Assembly: GCF_000688395.1 (NCBI RefSeq)
Contig: NZ_JIAG01000009.1
Location: 1-64,000, forward strand
Direction: 5' to 3'
DNA: 64,000 nt
Origin: Haematomicrobium sanguinis DSM 21259
Lineage (GTDB): Bacteria; Actinomycetota; Actinomycetes; Actinomycetales; Micrococcaceae
The notes under the pieces are model-generated. The model made no database searches. It saw only the letters and a list, made by a program, of their open reading frames with translations, and had not been told where the DNA came from. Both the position numbers and the translations under genes were made by a program. Below are positions 15,625 to 24,652 of this stretch, one piece after another. Numbering within the stretch: the stretch's first letter is position 1; every line of letters begins with the position of its first letter.

Positions 15625-16515
15625 ATGACTGCACCAGCTCTCGCTCACGACACGCCCTTGGGGCGCATGTACTCTCGCTCGCTATCCGAGCGCCCGTCCG
15701 TTCCGTCCATCACCACAGTGATCGGTGTGGAAGGCATGGACCTGGGCGGATGGCACGGGTACATGGCGGCTCAAGCACTGGCAAAAGATTCCCGCCTGCC
15801 GCAAGCGGTCGGTAATCCCTCCGGGCTGCGCCAGCTAGTTCGCGACGCATCCGGCGCCTCGGAAAAGTATCGCGATAGCGCGGCCGCCCGAGGCGACCGC
15901 GTGCACTATTACTGTGAACAGGTCTCCTTAGAGGCGCTCGGGCGCGAGCATGAGAAGGCCGCAGCGCTGGACGCGCTGGCATCCAACGGAGAGGTGGGCT
16001 ATGCGCACGCGTTTGACCGCTGGTGGCAAGACTTCGGCGTGAAACCGCTGGAACCAGAACTGACCGTTTGGAACAGCGATTTCGGGTACGCAGGAACCCT
16101 GGACCTCATTGCGGAAATTGGTGGCAAGCTCTGCATTGTGGACTACAAGACAAAAGGCTCCGATCGGGATGGCCGGGTCAAACCCTTGGACCCCAAGGTG
16201 GCCTTGCAACTCGTGGCCGGATTGCGCGCCGAGGAGCGTCTCGACGATGCTCAATCGGGATCGTGGAGCGAATTTCCGTTTGGCAAAGCTCCCATGCTCA
16301 TCGGTGTGGCCCTCGGCGAGAACGAGGTACAAGCCTCCGCGGTTAATTCCGAGGTGTGGCGTACAGCATGGCAAAAGTTCTGGTCGCTGCGCCAAGTCTG
16401 GGCCGCCAATTATGAACTCGCCGGGAAAACCGCGCCCCTGACGCCGCTTCCCCCGCCCCCGGCAAGCGCACGGCAGGGGAGTGCCGCACCGGCCGCTGAG
16501 CGGAGCGCGCCATGA
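15625..16515 (+). CDS. PD-(D/E)XK superfamily (RecB/Cas4-like) nuclease protein
   Basis: A 296-aa protein. The nuclease core is visible as PELTVW, then GYAGTLDLIAEIGGKLCIVDYKTKG: D160 of the GxLD motif and D173-x-K175 of the DYK motif are the expected metal and catalytic residues. No cysteine cluster for an iron-sulfur site and no helicase domain is present, so it is a stand-alone nuclease fold. The C-terminus is a Pro/Ala-rich tail. It overlaps fmt by 4 nt. Its DNA substrate and role are unknown. Confidence 0.78.
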   Translation: MTAPALAHDTPLGRMYSRSLSERPSVPSITTVIGVEGMDLGGWHGYMAAQALAKDSRLPQAVGNPSGLRQLVRDASGASEKYRDSAAARGDRVHYYCEQVSLEALGREHEKAAALDALASNGEVGYAHAFDRWWQDFGVKPLEPELTVWNSDFGYAGTLDLIAEIGGKLCIVDYKTKGSDRDGRVKPLDPKVALQLVAGLRAEERLDDAQSGSWSEFPFGKAPMLIGVALGENEVQASAVNSEVWRTAWQKFWSLRQVWAANYELAGKTAPLTPLPPPPASARQGSAAPAAERSAP

Positions 16516-17486
16516 GAATTCTTTTTGCCGGCACCCCCGAGGTCGCTATCCCGACATTGGAGTACCTCTACAACTCGCGCCATGACGTGATCGGCGTGCT
16601 CACCCGGCGCGACGCCGAAATTGGGCGAAAACGCGTGCTGACTCCCGCGCCGGTCGCCGCGCGGGCGGAGGCATTGGGAATTCCCGTCATCAAGAGCGAT
16701 CGCATCGACACGCCCACTCGCGAACTGATCGGCGATCTCAAACCGGACCTCGCCGTTGTGGTCGCCTATGGCGCTCTGGTCGGTCCGCAATCCTTGGCGG
16801 TGCCGCGTCATGGCTGGATTAACCTGCACTTTTCGCTCCTGCCCGCCTGGCGCGGCGCGGCCCCGGTACAGTACTCGATATTGAACGGGGACACCGTGGG
16901 TGGCGCGAGTGTGTTCCAGCTGGTCCCCGAACTCGATGCCGGACCGGTCTACGGAACCATCGAGACGCCGATACGCGAGGACACCACGAGCGGCGCGCTC
17001 CTGGATGAGCTTTCCCACTCGGGGGCGCAACTGGTGTCACGGGTGGTGGATGAGATCGCCGCTGGAACCGCCACGGCGCAGGAGCAAACCGGCGAGGTCA
17101 CGCTCGCGCCCAAGCTGGTGCTGACCGATGCTCTCATCGAGTGGGACGCGCCCGCACGTGAAGTGATTCGCCGTATCAATGCCATGACGCCGGAACCCGG
17201 AGCGTTTTCCTGGCTCGGAACGCAACGATTCAAGATCGGGTCGGCGCGCCTCGAATCGGTGGAGCGCAGCGATGCCGAACCCGGGCAAATCACGTTCGAG
17301 CGCACTGGTTCAGATGGCGCAGGAAAAAAGGTACTGGTCACCGCACGCGAGGGCGTCATCGAACTCGTGGCGGTGCAAGCGGCCGGGAAAAAGATGATGG
17401 ACGCCAGGGACTGGGCGCGTGGACACTTCGCCGGTAACTCGCCGATTTCCCGGCTCCGAAGCACACCCGAGGATTCCACCGCATAA
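16512..17486 (+). CDS. fmt: Methionyl-tRNA formyltransferase
   Basis: A 324-aa enzyme that formylates Met-tRNAi with 10-formyl-tetrahydrofolate. The N-terminal Rossmann domain begins MRILFAGTPEVAIPTLEYL; the catalytic signature is HFSLLPAWRGAAPVQ, including the SLLPxxRGAAP core with conserved Asn and His upstream, and the C-terminal domain binds tRNA. ATG 16512 overlaps the nuclease gene by 4 nt. The partner deformylase gene def is elsewhere in the window (61574), not adjacent. Confidence 0.96.
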   Translation: MRILFAGTPEVAIPTLEYLYNSRHDVIGVLTRRDAEIGRKRVLTPAPVAARAEALGIPVIKSDRIDTPTRELIGDLKPDLAVVVAYGALVGPQSLAVPRHGWINLHFSLLPAWRGAAPVQYSILNGDTVGGASVFQLVPELDAGPVYGTIETPIREDTTSGALLDELSHSGAQLVSRVVDEIAAGTATAQEQTGEVTLAPKLVLTDALIEWDAPAREVIRRINAMTPEPGAFSWLGTQRFKIGSARLESVERSDAEPGQITFERTGSDGAGKKVLVTAREGVIELVAVQAAGKKMMDARDWARGHFAGNSPISRLRSTPEDSTA

Positions 17487-17489
17487 GCT
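17484..17489 (+). promoter_or_regulatory. -10-like hexamer before rsmB
   Basis: TAAGCT, overlapping the fmt stop codon, ends 7 nt before GTG 17497. It could give an internal leaderless transcript. Confidence 0.35.
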
Positions 17490-17496
17490 AGAGGAC

Positions 17497-19059
17497 GTGC
17501 CAGAAAAACCATCCCGCCGCAACGACCGCGGACGAGAACGCAATCGTGGACACCGCTCCACGAACGGGTCCCCACGCGGTTCTCGCCAGTATTCCGCGCA
17601 AGCGCCGTCGCAACGCCGCCGCACTTCGGATCCCGCACGCCTTGCAGCATTCGAGGTGCTTCGCGCCGTGAGCGCCGATGACGCCTACGCGAACCTCGTT
17701 CTGCCGCGAAAGATCCGCGATTTCCGCTTGGACAAGCGAGACGCTGGGTTCGCCACGGAGTTGACCTACGGTGCGTTGCGCGCCCAGGGCACCTATGACG
17801 CCATTTTGTCTAGGAATGTGGATCGTCCGCTCAAAGATCTCGACCCGGCCGTCCTCGACGCCCTCCGTTTAGGTGTACACCAGGTCCTCGCGATGCGGGT
17901 GCCGACCCATGCGGCATTGAATGAGACCGTCGCCCTGGTTCGCCAAGAAATCGGTGCCGGACCCGCGGGACTCGTTAACGCCGTCTTACGTAAGGTTTCG
18001 GAAAAGCCCCTCGACGGGTGGCTTACCGAACTCACCGAATCCGCGCCAAATGAGGCCGAATCCCTCGGACTCAGCCACGCGCATCCCGCGTGGATTGTGC
18101 GCGCGTTCAAGCAGGCGCTGACTTCTCACGGGCGTCCAGAATCCGAGCTGCTGGAACTCCTTGAAGCGGACAATGAGGCTCCGGTGGTGAACCTTGTCGC
18201 CCTGCCAGGACTTGGGTCACTCGAAGAGGCCGAATCTGCCGGAGCAACCCCCGGAGAGTTGGTAGACGGCTCGGCTCTCTGGAGCGGCGGTGATCCGGCG
18301 CGCCTGGATTCGATCAAATCCGGTACCGTGCGGGTTCAGGATGTGGGCTCGCAATTGGTGGCCCGCGCACTAGCGGATGTCGAGGTGCACTCCGCATCAA
18401 CCGTTGACGGCACCGCGCCGACCGAAAAATGGCTGGACATGTGCGCCGGGCCTGGAGGCAAGTCCGCGCTCCTGGGCGCCATAGCGGCAGAGCGCGGCGC
18501 TCACCTGAGCGCAAACGAACCGAGTGCGCACCGGGCCGAATTGGTGCGCAACGCCTTGGCCGCGGTGCCGGAACGAGCGTGGGATGTGCAAGAGAAGGAC
18601 GGGCAGGTCTTTGGTGAGGAAACACCCGAAACCTTCGACCGGATTCTCGTCGACGCGCCCTGCACCGGACTTGGCGCGCTTCGGCGCCGACCCGAATCGC
18701 GCTGGCGGCGCCAGCCCAGCGACGTCGGGCAACTGATCCCCATTCAAGAAGCGCTGCTGTCGTCCGCCATCCAGGCGCTCAAGCCCGGGGGAGTCGTTGC
18801 GTATGTGACGTGCTCTCCGCACCACGGCGAAACCGACCTTGTGGTTCAAGAAGTGCTGTCCAAACTGGGCAAAGACACCGACCTGACTCTCCTGGACGCG
18901 CCCGCGGCGTTAAACGAGGTGGCGAAAGTTGACCTCGCTGCCGGCAACCCGCAGGCGACGCCAGGAGAGGGAGCGACCGCGCAAATCTGGCCACACCTGC
19001 ACCACACCGATGGCATGTACCTGGCATTGATCCGCAAAAACGCGAAAGAGAGTTCATGA
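17497..19059 (+). CDS. rsmB: 16S rRNA m5C methyltransferase RsmB family
   Basis: A 520-aa protein. A basic, disordered N-terminal ~45 residues ([14 protein letters not shown]) precedes a NusB-like RNA-binding domain (about 48-175) and a SAM-dependent m5C methyltransferase domain. The latter has [18 protein letters not shown] (SAM loop), [20 protein letters not shown] (motif IV Cys) and [14 protein letters not shown] (catalytic motif VI Cys). GTG 17497 was chosen because the longer frame begins inside fmt. It overlaps rpe by 4 nt. The target is C967 of 16S rRNA in E. coli. Confidence 0.92.
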   Translation: MPEKPSRRNDRGRERNRGHRSTNGSPRGSRQYSAQAPSQRRRTSDPARLAAFEVLRAVSADDAYANLVLPRKIRDFRLDKRDAGFATELTYGALRAQGTYDAILSRNVDRPLKDLDPAVLDALRLGVHQVLAMRVPTHAALNETVALVRQEIGAGPAGLVNAVLRKVSEKPLDGWLTELTESAPNEAESLGLSHAHPAWIVRAFKQALTSHGRPESELLELLEADNEAPVVNLVALPGLGSLEEAESAGATPGELVDGSALWSGGDPARLDSIKSGTVRVQDVGSQLVARALADVEVHSASTVDGTAPTEKWLDMCAGPGGKSALLGAIAAERGAHLSANEPSAHRAELVRNALAAVPERAWDVQEKDGQVFGEETPETFDRILVDAPCTGLGALRRRPESRWRRQPSDVGQLIPIQEALLSSAIQALKPGGVVAYVTCSPHHGETDLVVQEVLSKLGKDTDLTLLDAPAALNEVAKVDLAAGNPQATPGEGATAQIWPHLHHTDGMYLALIRKNAKESS

Positions 19060-19733
19060 CGCACTGCCGCATCAACCCCAGCATCCTGTCCGCCGACTTT
19101 GCGAACTTGCAAGCCGAACTCGATCGCATTTCCAATGCCGACGCGGCGCACATCGACGTCATGGACAACCACTTTGTGCCCAACCTGACGCTCGGTCTGC
19201 CAGTGGTGAAACGGTTGCAAGAAGTCAGCCCCATTCCACTGGACGTGCATCTCATGATTGATGACGCCGACCGTAACGCCCCCGCCTACGCGGACCTCGG
19301 TGTGGATTCGGTGACCTTCCATCTGGAGGCGTCCAAGGCGCCGGTGCGTCTGGCCCGGGAGTTGCGCGCCCGCGGATCTAAGGCATCGATGGCGCTCCGC
19401 CCCGCGACCCCGATCGAACCGTACCTGAGCCTTCTTCCCGAACTCGACATGGTCCTCATTATGACCGTGGAGCCCGGCTTTGGCGGCCAAGCATTTTTGG
19501 ATATCACCCTCCCGAAAATTCGGGCCGCAGCAACCGCAATCGCCGGCAGCGGGATTCCGGTTGCGTTACAGGTAGATGGGGGAGTCGACCCCGAGACGAT
19601 TGTCCGCGCGGCGGAGGCTGGTGCGGACGTTTTCGTCGCGGGTTCCGCCGTGTACAACACTCCCGATCCCGCCCATGCCGTCGACACTCTGCGTAATCTG
19701 GCGGACCGCGCGGCCAACGAGACTCCCGCCTAA
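19056..19733 (+). CDS. rpe: Ribulose-phosphate 3-epimerase
   Basis: A 225-aa TIM-barrel enzyme interconverting ribulose-5-phosphate and xylulose-5-phosphate in the pentose phosphate pathway. It begins [17 protein letters not shown] and has [15 protein letters not shown] (metal-binding H and D), LDVHLMID, and [25 protein letters not shown] carries the second catalytic Asp. It overlaps rsmB by 4 nt and precedes the riboflavin operon, which uses the ribulose-5-phosphate that this enzyme handles. Confidence 0.96.
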   Translation: MTHCRINPSILSADFANLQAELDRISNADAAHIDVMDNHFVPNLTLGLPVVKRLQEVSPIPLDVHLMIDDADRNAPAYADLGVDSVTFHLEASKAPVRLARELRARGSKASMALRPATPIEPYLSLLPELDMVLIMTVEPGFGGQAFLDITLPKIRAAATAIAGSGIPVALQVDGGVDPETIVRAAEAGADVFVAGSAVYNTPDPAHAVDTLRNLADRAANETPA

Positions 19734-19734
19734 C

Positions 19735-19806
19735 TCCCTCGTCTATGTAGCAGTTAATGCCCTTTGCAGCGCGCAACATGGGCAATAACTGCTACACAGT
19801 CGAGGG
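19735..19806. repeat. Family C palindromic repeat, copy 1
   Basis: The arms CCCTCGTCTATGTAGCAG.. and ..CTGCTACACAGTCGAGGG pair over about 25 bp with few mismatches. It follows the rpe stop and may double as its terminator. Confidence 0.75.
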
Positions 19807-19854
19807 GTCGGGGGAATAAACATGCGCGTGCCTGTGTAAGAATATGTACACACA

Positions 19855-20003
19855 AACGTGCTCCGGGGTCGGTGAAAGTCCGAACCGGCGGTCAAAGTCC
19901 GCGACCCGCTCACAGTGCACCTGCAGCAGCAGCAACGCCGTGAACGGTTGAACCGGTGAAATTCCGGTACCGACAGTTACAGTCTGGATGGGAGAAGCAC
20001 GTT
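19855..20003 (+). promoter_or_regulatory. FMN riboswitch (RFN element)
   Basis: The closing stem aacgtgct/agcacgtt encloses the conserved RFN blocks: ggtcggtgaaagtccgaacc, ggcggtcaaagtccgcgacc, a variable arm, then aaccggtgaaattccggtac and cgacagttacagtctggatg, then ggagaa. Every conserved loop is present. It controls the ribM-ribD-ribEBA-ribH operon according to FMN level. Confidence 0.96.
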
Positions 20004-20082
20004 CAACCGGTGTGCTGTGGTGCGCGGGGACTCGCTTGCGGTCCCAGCGATCCTGAACGCACACCGACTTGACGTTCCCCCG

Positions 20083-20131
20083 GAGCCACCGCCTACGGGA
20101 AGGAACTTGATTGGATTTTTTGCGGTGGCTC
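20083..20131 (+). promoter_or_regulatory. Long hairpin whose loop holds the ribM ribosome site and start codon
   Basis: GAGCCACCGC (20083-20092) and GCGGTGGCTC (20122-20131) are perfect 10-nt complements. The 29-nt loop contains GGGAAGGAA and the TTG start of ribM; the 3' arm lies in codons 4-7. A TTCCC at 20074-20078 can alternatively pair with the Shine-Dalgarno. It is probably part of the riboswitch expression platform. Confidence 0.65.
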
Positions 20132-20803
20132 TTTGAAGCTCAAATACCTGTAGCAGGGTCTGCTCTGCTTGTTCGCGAAGTACTCGGCAATGTTTTCGGC
20201 CTTGCCAGCGCGCTCGGCGGAATGCGCCGCAAGGTCTGGGCGTGGCCGGTCGGCATTATCGGCAACCTTCTGCTCCTCACGGTCTTCCTCGGCTCCATCA
20301 TCAGCCAAGACTCGGCCGCCAACCTCCTGGGTCAAGCCGGGCGTCAAATCATGTTCATCGCCGTCTCCATCTACGGCTGGGTCCGTTGGCGTCAAGCGAA
20401 AGACTCGCCGAGCCACCAGATCACCCCGCGCTGGGCAACCGGTAAGGAACGGCTCCTGCTTGTCATCGCGCTAGTCGGCGGCACGGCGCTGCTCACCCCG
20501 ATTTTCGCTGCCTTGGGCTCATATGAACCGGTCTGGGCGGACGCCTGGACCTTTGTCGGTTCACTCCTGGCCACCTACGGCATGGCGAAAGCCTGGACCG
20601 AATTCTGGCTGATCTGGGTCGCCGTGGACATTGTCGGGGTCCCGCTCCTCTTCTCGGCCGGCTATTACGCCACCGCGTTCATGTATGTGTTCTACGGCGT
20701 CTTCACCCTCATCGGGTTCTTTGTCTGGTGGCGCGCCAACGCCAACGCGAAACCGCGGATTGAAACCACCATGCCGGATCCGACCATCAAGGGAACCGAG
20801 TGA
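20111..20803 (+). CDS. ribM: Riboflavin transporter RibM (PnuX/PnuC family)
   Basis: A 230-aa integral membrane protein of the PnuC fold with about six or seven helices (WAWPVGIIGNLLLLTVFLGS, VSIYGWVRWRQ, FWLIWVAVDIVGVPLL and MYVFYGVFTLIGFFVWWR). PnuC relatives carry nicotinamide riboside, but the actinobacterial members behind FMN riboswitches (PnuX/RibM) carry riboflavin, and that context holds here. The TTG start at 20111 has GAAGGA 6 nt upstream, inside the loop of a 10-bp hairpin. It ends overlapping ribD by 4 nt. Confidence 0.9.
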   Translation: MDFLRWLFEAQIPVAGSALLVREVLGNVFGLASALGGMRRKVWAWPVGIIGNLLLLTVFLGSIISQDSAANLLGQAGRQIMFIAVSIYGWVRWRQAKDSPSHQITPRWATGKERLLLVIALVGGTALLTPIFAALGSYEPVWADAWTFVGSLLATYGMAKAWTEFWLIWVAVDIVGVPLLFSAGYYATAFMYVFYGVFTLIGFFVWWRANANAKPRIETTMPDPTIKGTE

Positions 20804-21858
20804 ACGAGCCGACGGCAGGGGCCATGGCCGAGGCGCTCCAGCAGGCACTTCGCGGCACCCGCACGCGCAACCCGCTGGTGGGCGCGGCCGTCCTGGATCG
20901 CGACGGAAACCTCGCGGCAACCGGTTTTCACCCCGGTGCCGGATCGCCGCACGCCGAGGTCAACGCTCTGGCGGCCGCACGCGCCGCGGGCATTGATCTG
21001 AGCAAGGCAACCCTGGTGGTCACTTTGGAGCCGTGCGCTCACCATGGCACCACACCGCCGTGCGCCGAGACCATCGCACGCGCCGGCATACCTCGGGTGG
21101 TGTTCCTCGCGAGCGATCCCACCGAAGCGGGCGGCGGCGCGGATTTCTTGCGTGAGCGTGGGGTCACGGTGGAGAAGTACGACGACGAGTCCCGGCTCCC
21201 AGCCGATTCTCGCCTCCTCGCCGAACAACTTAATGCCCGGTGGTTCCGGGCCAAACGGGAGCAACGGCCCTTTGTGATTGCCAAATCGGCGAGAACCTTT
21301 GACGGGTACATCGCCGCCCGTGATGGCAGCAGCAAATGGATCACCAACGCGGCGGCGCGTTCGGATGCTCACGTGTTGCGGTCTCGCGTCGACGCCATCG
21401 CGGTGGGTGCGGCCACAGCACTCACGGACAACCCCCGCCTCACGGCTCGAGACACCTCAGAGCGCACGCTCGTGCGCCCGGCACGTGTCGTTTTCGGGAT
21501 GCGTAGCCTGCGACCGGGCTCGCATCTTGATGACCCGGCCACCATTCGTCTCTCGGGGGCGCACCTCGCCTCAGACCTGAGACACCTGTACCGCAAAGGG
21601 GTGAGGTCGCTACTGATCGAAGGCGGCGGCAAGCTTGTGTCCTCCTTCTTGCGCGCCAGGCTGGTGGACCAATTCATTTCCTATGTCGCCGCGGACCTGA
21701 TGGGTTCAGGCAATCCCGCGGTGTCCTTTCCCGGCGTCGACTCCATCGGCGAGCGCCAATCGTGGATGTGGGATCCCAGCGGGATGGGTGCTTCCGCCTG
21801 GCTGGGCACCGGCGCCGACCTTAATCTCAGACTTCAGACCATCCCGAAAGAAGGGTGA
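20800..21858 (+). CDS. ribD: Bifunctional riboflavin deaminase/reductase RibD
   Basis: A 352-aa enzyme carrying out steps two and three of riboflavin synthesis. The N-terminal deaminase domain has the zinc site HAEV (H51, E53) with C79 and C88 in EPCAHHGTTPPCAE. The C-terminal reductase domain (about 150-350) has AKSARTFDGYIA and LLIEGGGKLVSSFLRARLVD. The GTG start overlaps ribM by 4 nt. The next gene begins 3 nt later, so translation of the operon is coupled. Confidence 0.95.
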   Translation: MNEPTAGAMAEALQQALRGTRTRNPLVGAAVLDRDGNLAATGFHPGAGSPHAEVNALAAARAAGIDLSKATLVVTLEPCAHHGTTPPCAETIARAGIPRVVFLASDPTEAGGGADFLRERGVTVEKYDDESRLPADSRLLAEQLNARWFRAKREQRPFVIAKSARTFDGYIAARDGSSKWITNAAARSDAHVLRSRVDAIAVGAATALTDNPRLTARDTSERTLVRPARVVFGMRSLRPGSHLDDPATIRLSGAHLASDLRHLYRKGVRSLLIEGGGKLVSSFLRARLVDQFISYVAADLMGSGNPAVSFPGVDSIGERQSWMWDPSGMGASAWLGTGADLNLRLQTIPKEG

Positions 21859-21861
21859 AAA

Positions 21862-23778
21862 ATGTTTACCGGCATTGTCAGCGAAATGGGCTGCGTTCTC
21901 GATATCTCTCCCGATTCTCACCGCGACATCACACGGCTCACGGTCAAATTGAAGGACGCCGCCGACCAGCTGGGCCCTGGAGCCTCCATCGCTCTGGCAG
22001 GCGTCTGTCTGACCGCGCTGGAAGAACCCACCAATGGCGTTGCGAGCGTCGAAATCATGGGCGAAACTCTCTCGCGAACCACACTCGGATCTCTGAAGGC
22101 CGGGGACGCAGTGAACGTCGAACGGGCCATGAGCGCCACCGGACGTTTCGACGGACACATCGTCCAGGGCCATGTCGATACCATCGCGCCACTGATTCGG
22201 CGAGTCAACGCGGGCGACTGGGACGTGCTGCGCTTCGCCCTTGACGTCGACCACGCAGATCTCGTGGTGCCCAAAGGCTCCATCGCGCTAGACGGGGTTT
22301 CACTGACCGTTAGCGCGCTTGGACCGGACTGGTTCGAGGTGTCTCTCATCCCCGTCACGCTACGCGACACCACGCTCGGAACAATTGCGGTCGGGGATCG
22401 CGTCAACGTCGAGTTTGATGTGCTGGCAAAGCACCTTTTCACGTCGCGGCGCGAGGCCCCTGCCCATGCGCCGAAGACGTCCCGAAGCAACACCGTGGAG
22501 GCTGCCATTGCGGCGTTGGCTGCGGGAAATGCCGTAATCGTGCGGGACGCCGACGATCGGGAAAACGAGGGCGACATTATCTTTGCCGCCCAAGACGCGA
22601 GCGCCGAACTCATGGGTTTCACCATTCGTCACAGTTCAGGGGTCGTTTGTGTGCCCATGTCCAAGGAGCGGCTCGACGCGCTTGATCTTCCACCCATGGT
22701 CAGCGACAACCAAGACCCCAAAGGCACCAACTATGCGGTGTCCTGCGACGTTCGCGAAGGCACCACCACGGGTATCAGCGCAGCCGATCGGGCCGCCACG
22801 GCTCGTGCGCTGGCCAGCCCGGACGCGGTGCCTGCCCACTTCCACCGGCCCGGCCACATGTTTCCGCTCGGCGCACACCCGCAAGGAATCGATGCGCGGG
22901 CCGGGCACACCGAGGCGGCGATTGAACTCATGGAACTCTCGGGAAAGCGGCCCGTAGCCGTCATTGCCGAGCTCACTCAGGACGACGGTTCCATGATGCG
23001 CGGTTCAACGTTAGAAACGTTTGCCACCGAGCATGGCATGCCAATGATCACTATTGAGCAATTGTGCGAGTACACCCCCGAGAGCGAACGCGGCTCCGGT
23101 CAACTGCCGCGGGTTGAGGCGGGACCGGCGGTAAACGTCGAAACGAGCGCCGGACTGATGAGCGCGCGGGCCTTCCTAAGCGAAAGGGGCGGTGAACATC
23201 TCGTGTTAAGCGCGCCAACCCCTGCCTCGAACGAACAGCAGTGGAATGCGGACCAGCAAGCCCGCGCCCACGAGAACACCAGTGCCCCGGCACTGGTCCG
23301 GGTGCACTCCGAGTGCGTCACCGGTGATGTTTTCTCCTCCACGCGCTGCGATTGCGGCGATCAATTGGAGGCGTCACTGAAAGTCATTGCGGCAAACGGG
23401 GGCCACCTTATATATCTGCGCGGACACGAAGGACGCGGAATCGGACTCTTCGACAAGATTCGAGCCTATGCCGAGCAGGACCGAGGACTCGACACCATCG
23501 AGGCAAACCTCGCCCTCGGCCACGAGCCAGATTCCCGCACCTATGCCGATGCGGCCGCCATCCTGATCAACATTGAGGCAACAACCATCCGGCTCATCAC
23601 CAATAACCCGGACAAGAGGCGCAGCCTCGAAGAATACGGCGTCACGGTCACTGAACTCGTCCATGTGCCCACACCCGTACACGCAGGGAACCTCGCCTAT
23701 CTGAGCACCAAACAAGAACGCATGGGCCACCGGCTGCAGCTCTGGCCCCGCGAAGAGATAAAGGAGAACCACGGATGA
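21862..23778 (+). CDS. ribE/ribBA: Trifunctional fusion: riboflavin synthase + DHBP synthase + GTP cyclohydrolase II
   Basis: A 638-aa protein in one open frame. Residues 1-200 are riboflavin synthase alpha (MFTGIVSEMG, FDGHIVQGHVDT, LDGVSLTV, with the internal repeat of the family). Residues 208-410 are DHBP synthase (RibB): DDRENEGDI, TTGISAADRAATARAL and FHRPGHMFPLGAHP. Residues 420-638 are GTP cyclohydrolase II (RibA) with zinc cysteines C485, C496 and C498, RGHEGRGIGL, and TNNPDKRRSLEEYG. Thus both entry steps and the last step of the pathway are on one chain. RibBA fusions are common; addition of RibE is unusual. Catalytic motifs of all three parts look intact. Confidence 0.93.
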   Translation: MFTGIVSEMGCVLDISPDSHRDITRLTVKLKDAADQLGPGASIALAGVCLTALEEPTNGVASVEIMGETLSRTTLGSLKAGDAVNVERAMSATGRFDGHIVQGHVDTIAPLIRRVNAGDWDVLRFALDVDHADLVVPKGSIALDGVSLTVSALGPDWFEVSLIPVTLRDTTLGTIAVGDRVNVEFDVLAKHLFTSRREAPAHAPKTSRSNTVEAAIAALAAGNAVIVRDADDRENEGDIIFAAQDASAELMGFTIRHSSGVVCVPMSKERLDALDLPPMVSDNQDPKGTNYAVSCDVREGTTTGISAADRAATARALASPDAVPAHFHRPGHMFPLGAHPQGIDARAGHTEAAIELMELSGKRPVAVIAELTQDDGSMMRGSTLETFATEHGMPMITIEQLCEYTPESERGSGQLPRVEAGPAVNVETSAGLMSARAFLSERGGEHLVLSAPTPASNEQQWNADQQARAHENTSAPALVRVHSECVTGDVFSSTRCDCGDQLEASLKVIAANGGHLIYLRGHEGRGIGLFDKIRAYAEQDRGLDTIEANLALGHEPDSRTYADAAAILINIEATTIRLITNNPDKRRSLEEYGVTVTELVHVPTPVHAGNLAYLSTKQERMGHRLQLWPREEIKENHG

Positions 23779-24311
23779 GCAAAGACGGCGCCGCGACCGG
23801 CCTCATGGACGAGTACTTACCCGCGTTGGCAAAGCTGAGCGCCGAAGGCCTCTCGATTCCCATCATCGCTTCTCTTTGGCACCCCCAAATCATGGATGCG
23901 TTAATTGCCGGTGCCCAGCGGGCGGCGGATCACGCCCGCACCTTTCTGCCCGTGGACACACCTCTTATCCGGGTCCCCGGCTCGTTTGAGCTTCCGGTAG
24001 CTGCCGCGCGGCTGGCAGGCGAGCATGACGCCCTGGTGAGCATCGGCGTCGTTATTCGCGGAGATACACCGCACTTTGAGTATGTGTGCCAGGCGGCAAC
24101 CGCCGGTCTCACACAGGTCGCGGTTTCAACCGGTACGCCCGTGGGATTCGGTGTGCTCACCGTGGACAATGAGACACAGGCCGTGGCGCGAGCCGGTGGG
24201 CCCGGCGCCAGCGAAGACAAGGGATATGAGGCGTTTGAAGCGGCAATTGTGACGCTCGCCAGCCTCGGGTTGGGAAAAAGCTCGCAGGCACCGTTAACCT
24301 TGAAGGCGTGA
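23775..24311 (+). CDS. ribH: 6,7-dimethyl-8-ribityllumazine synthase
   Basis: A 178-aa enzyme that condenses the RibD product with DHBP; it forms a pentameric or icosahedral shell in relatives. Conserved segments are [15 protein letters not shown] and [16 protein letters not shown] (catalytic His in the latter), then [18 protein letters not shown]. It overlaps the ribE/ribBA fusion by 4 nt and hisE by 4 nt, so riboflavin and histidine genes are on one transcript here. Confidence 0.95.
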   Translation: MSKDGAATGLMDEYLPALAKLSAEGLSIPIIASLWHPQIMDALIAGAQRAADHARTFLPVDTPLIRVPGSFELPVAAARLAGEHDALVSIGVVIRGDTPHFEYVCQAATAGLTQVAVSTGTPVGFGVLTVDNETQAVARAGGPGASEDKGYEAFEAAIVTLASLGLGKSSQAPLTLKA

Positions 24312-24571
24312 AAACTTTCGAATCCCTATTTGCCGAGCTGAGCGAAAAGGCTCAGACGCGGCCGGAAAACTCCCGTACGGTTGCAGAACTGGACTCGGGC
24401 GTTCATGGGATCGGCAAGAAGATCGTGGAAGAGGCCGCCGAGGTTTGGATGGCCGCCGAGTATGAGAGCCAGGATGAGACCGCAGCGGAAATTTCGCAGC
24501 TGCTCTACCACGTTCAAGTACTCATGCTGGCGAAAAACCTCCGCCTGGACGATGTCTACAAGCATCTCTAG
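24308..24571 (+). CDS. hisE: Phosphoribosyl-ATP pyrophosphatase
   Basis: An 87-aa single-domain enzyme of the MazG-like fold, hydrolysing PR-ATP to PR-AMP in histidine synthesis. Metal-binding acidic residues lie in [18 protein letters not shown] and the matching [18 protein letters not shown]. It starts with GTG overlapping ribH. Its stop codon is in the 5' arm of a strong hairpin that separates it from hisG. Confidence 0.94.
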   Translation: MKTFESLFAELSEKAQTRPENSRTVAELDSGVHGIGKKIVEEAAEVWMAAEYESQDETAAEISQLLYHVQVLMLAKNLRLDDVYKHL

Positions 24572-24611
24572 CCACGGCGCGACCACCCCACTCATGGGGG
24601 CGCGCTGTGGC
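24569..24611 (+). other. Strong hairpin between hisE and hisG
   Basis: AGCCACGGCGCG (24569-24580) pairs with CGCGCTGTGGCT (24600-24611) over 12 bp with one G-T wobble. CCCC/GGGG adds an inner helix. No T-tract follows, so it may be a processing or attenuation element more than a terminator. Confidence 0.55.
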
Positions 24612-24652
24612 TATGCAGAAGCCGATGCACGTTCACCACAAAGGACACCACC

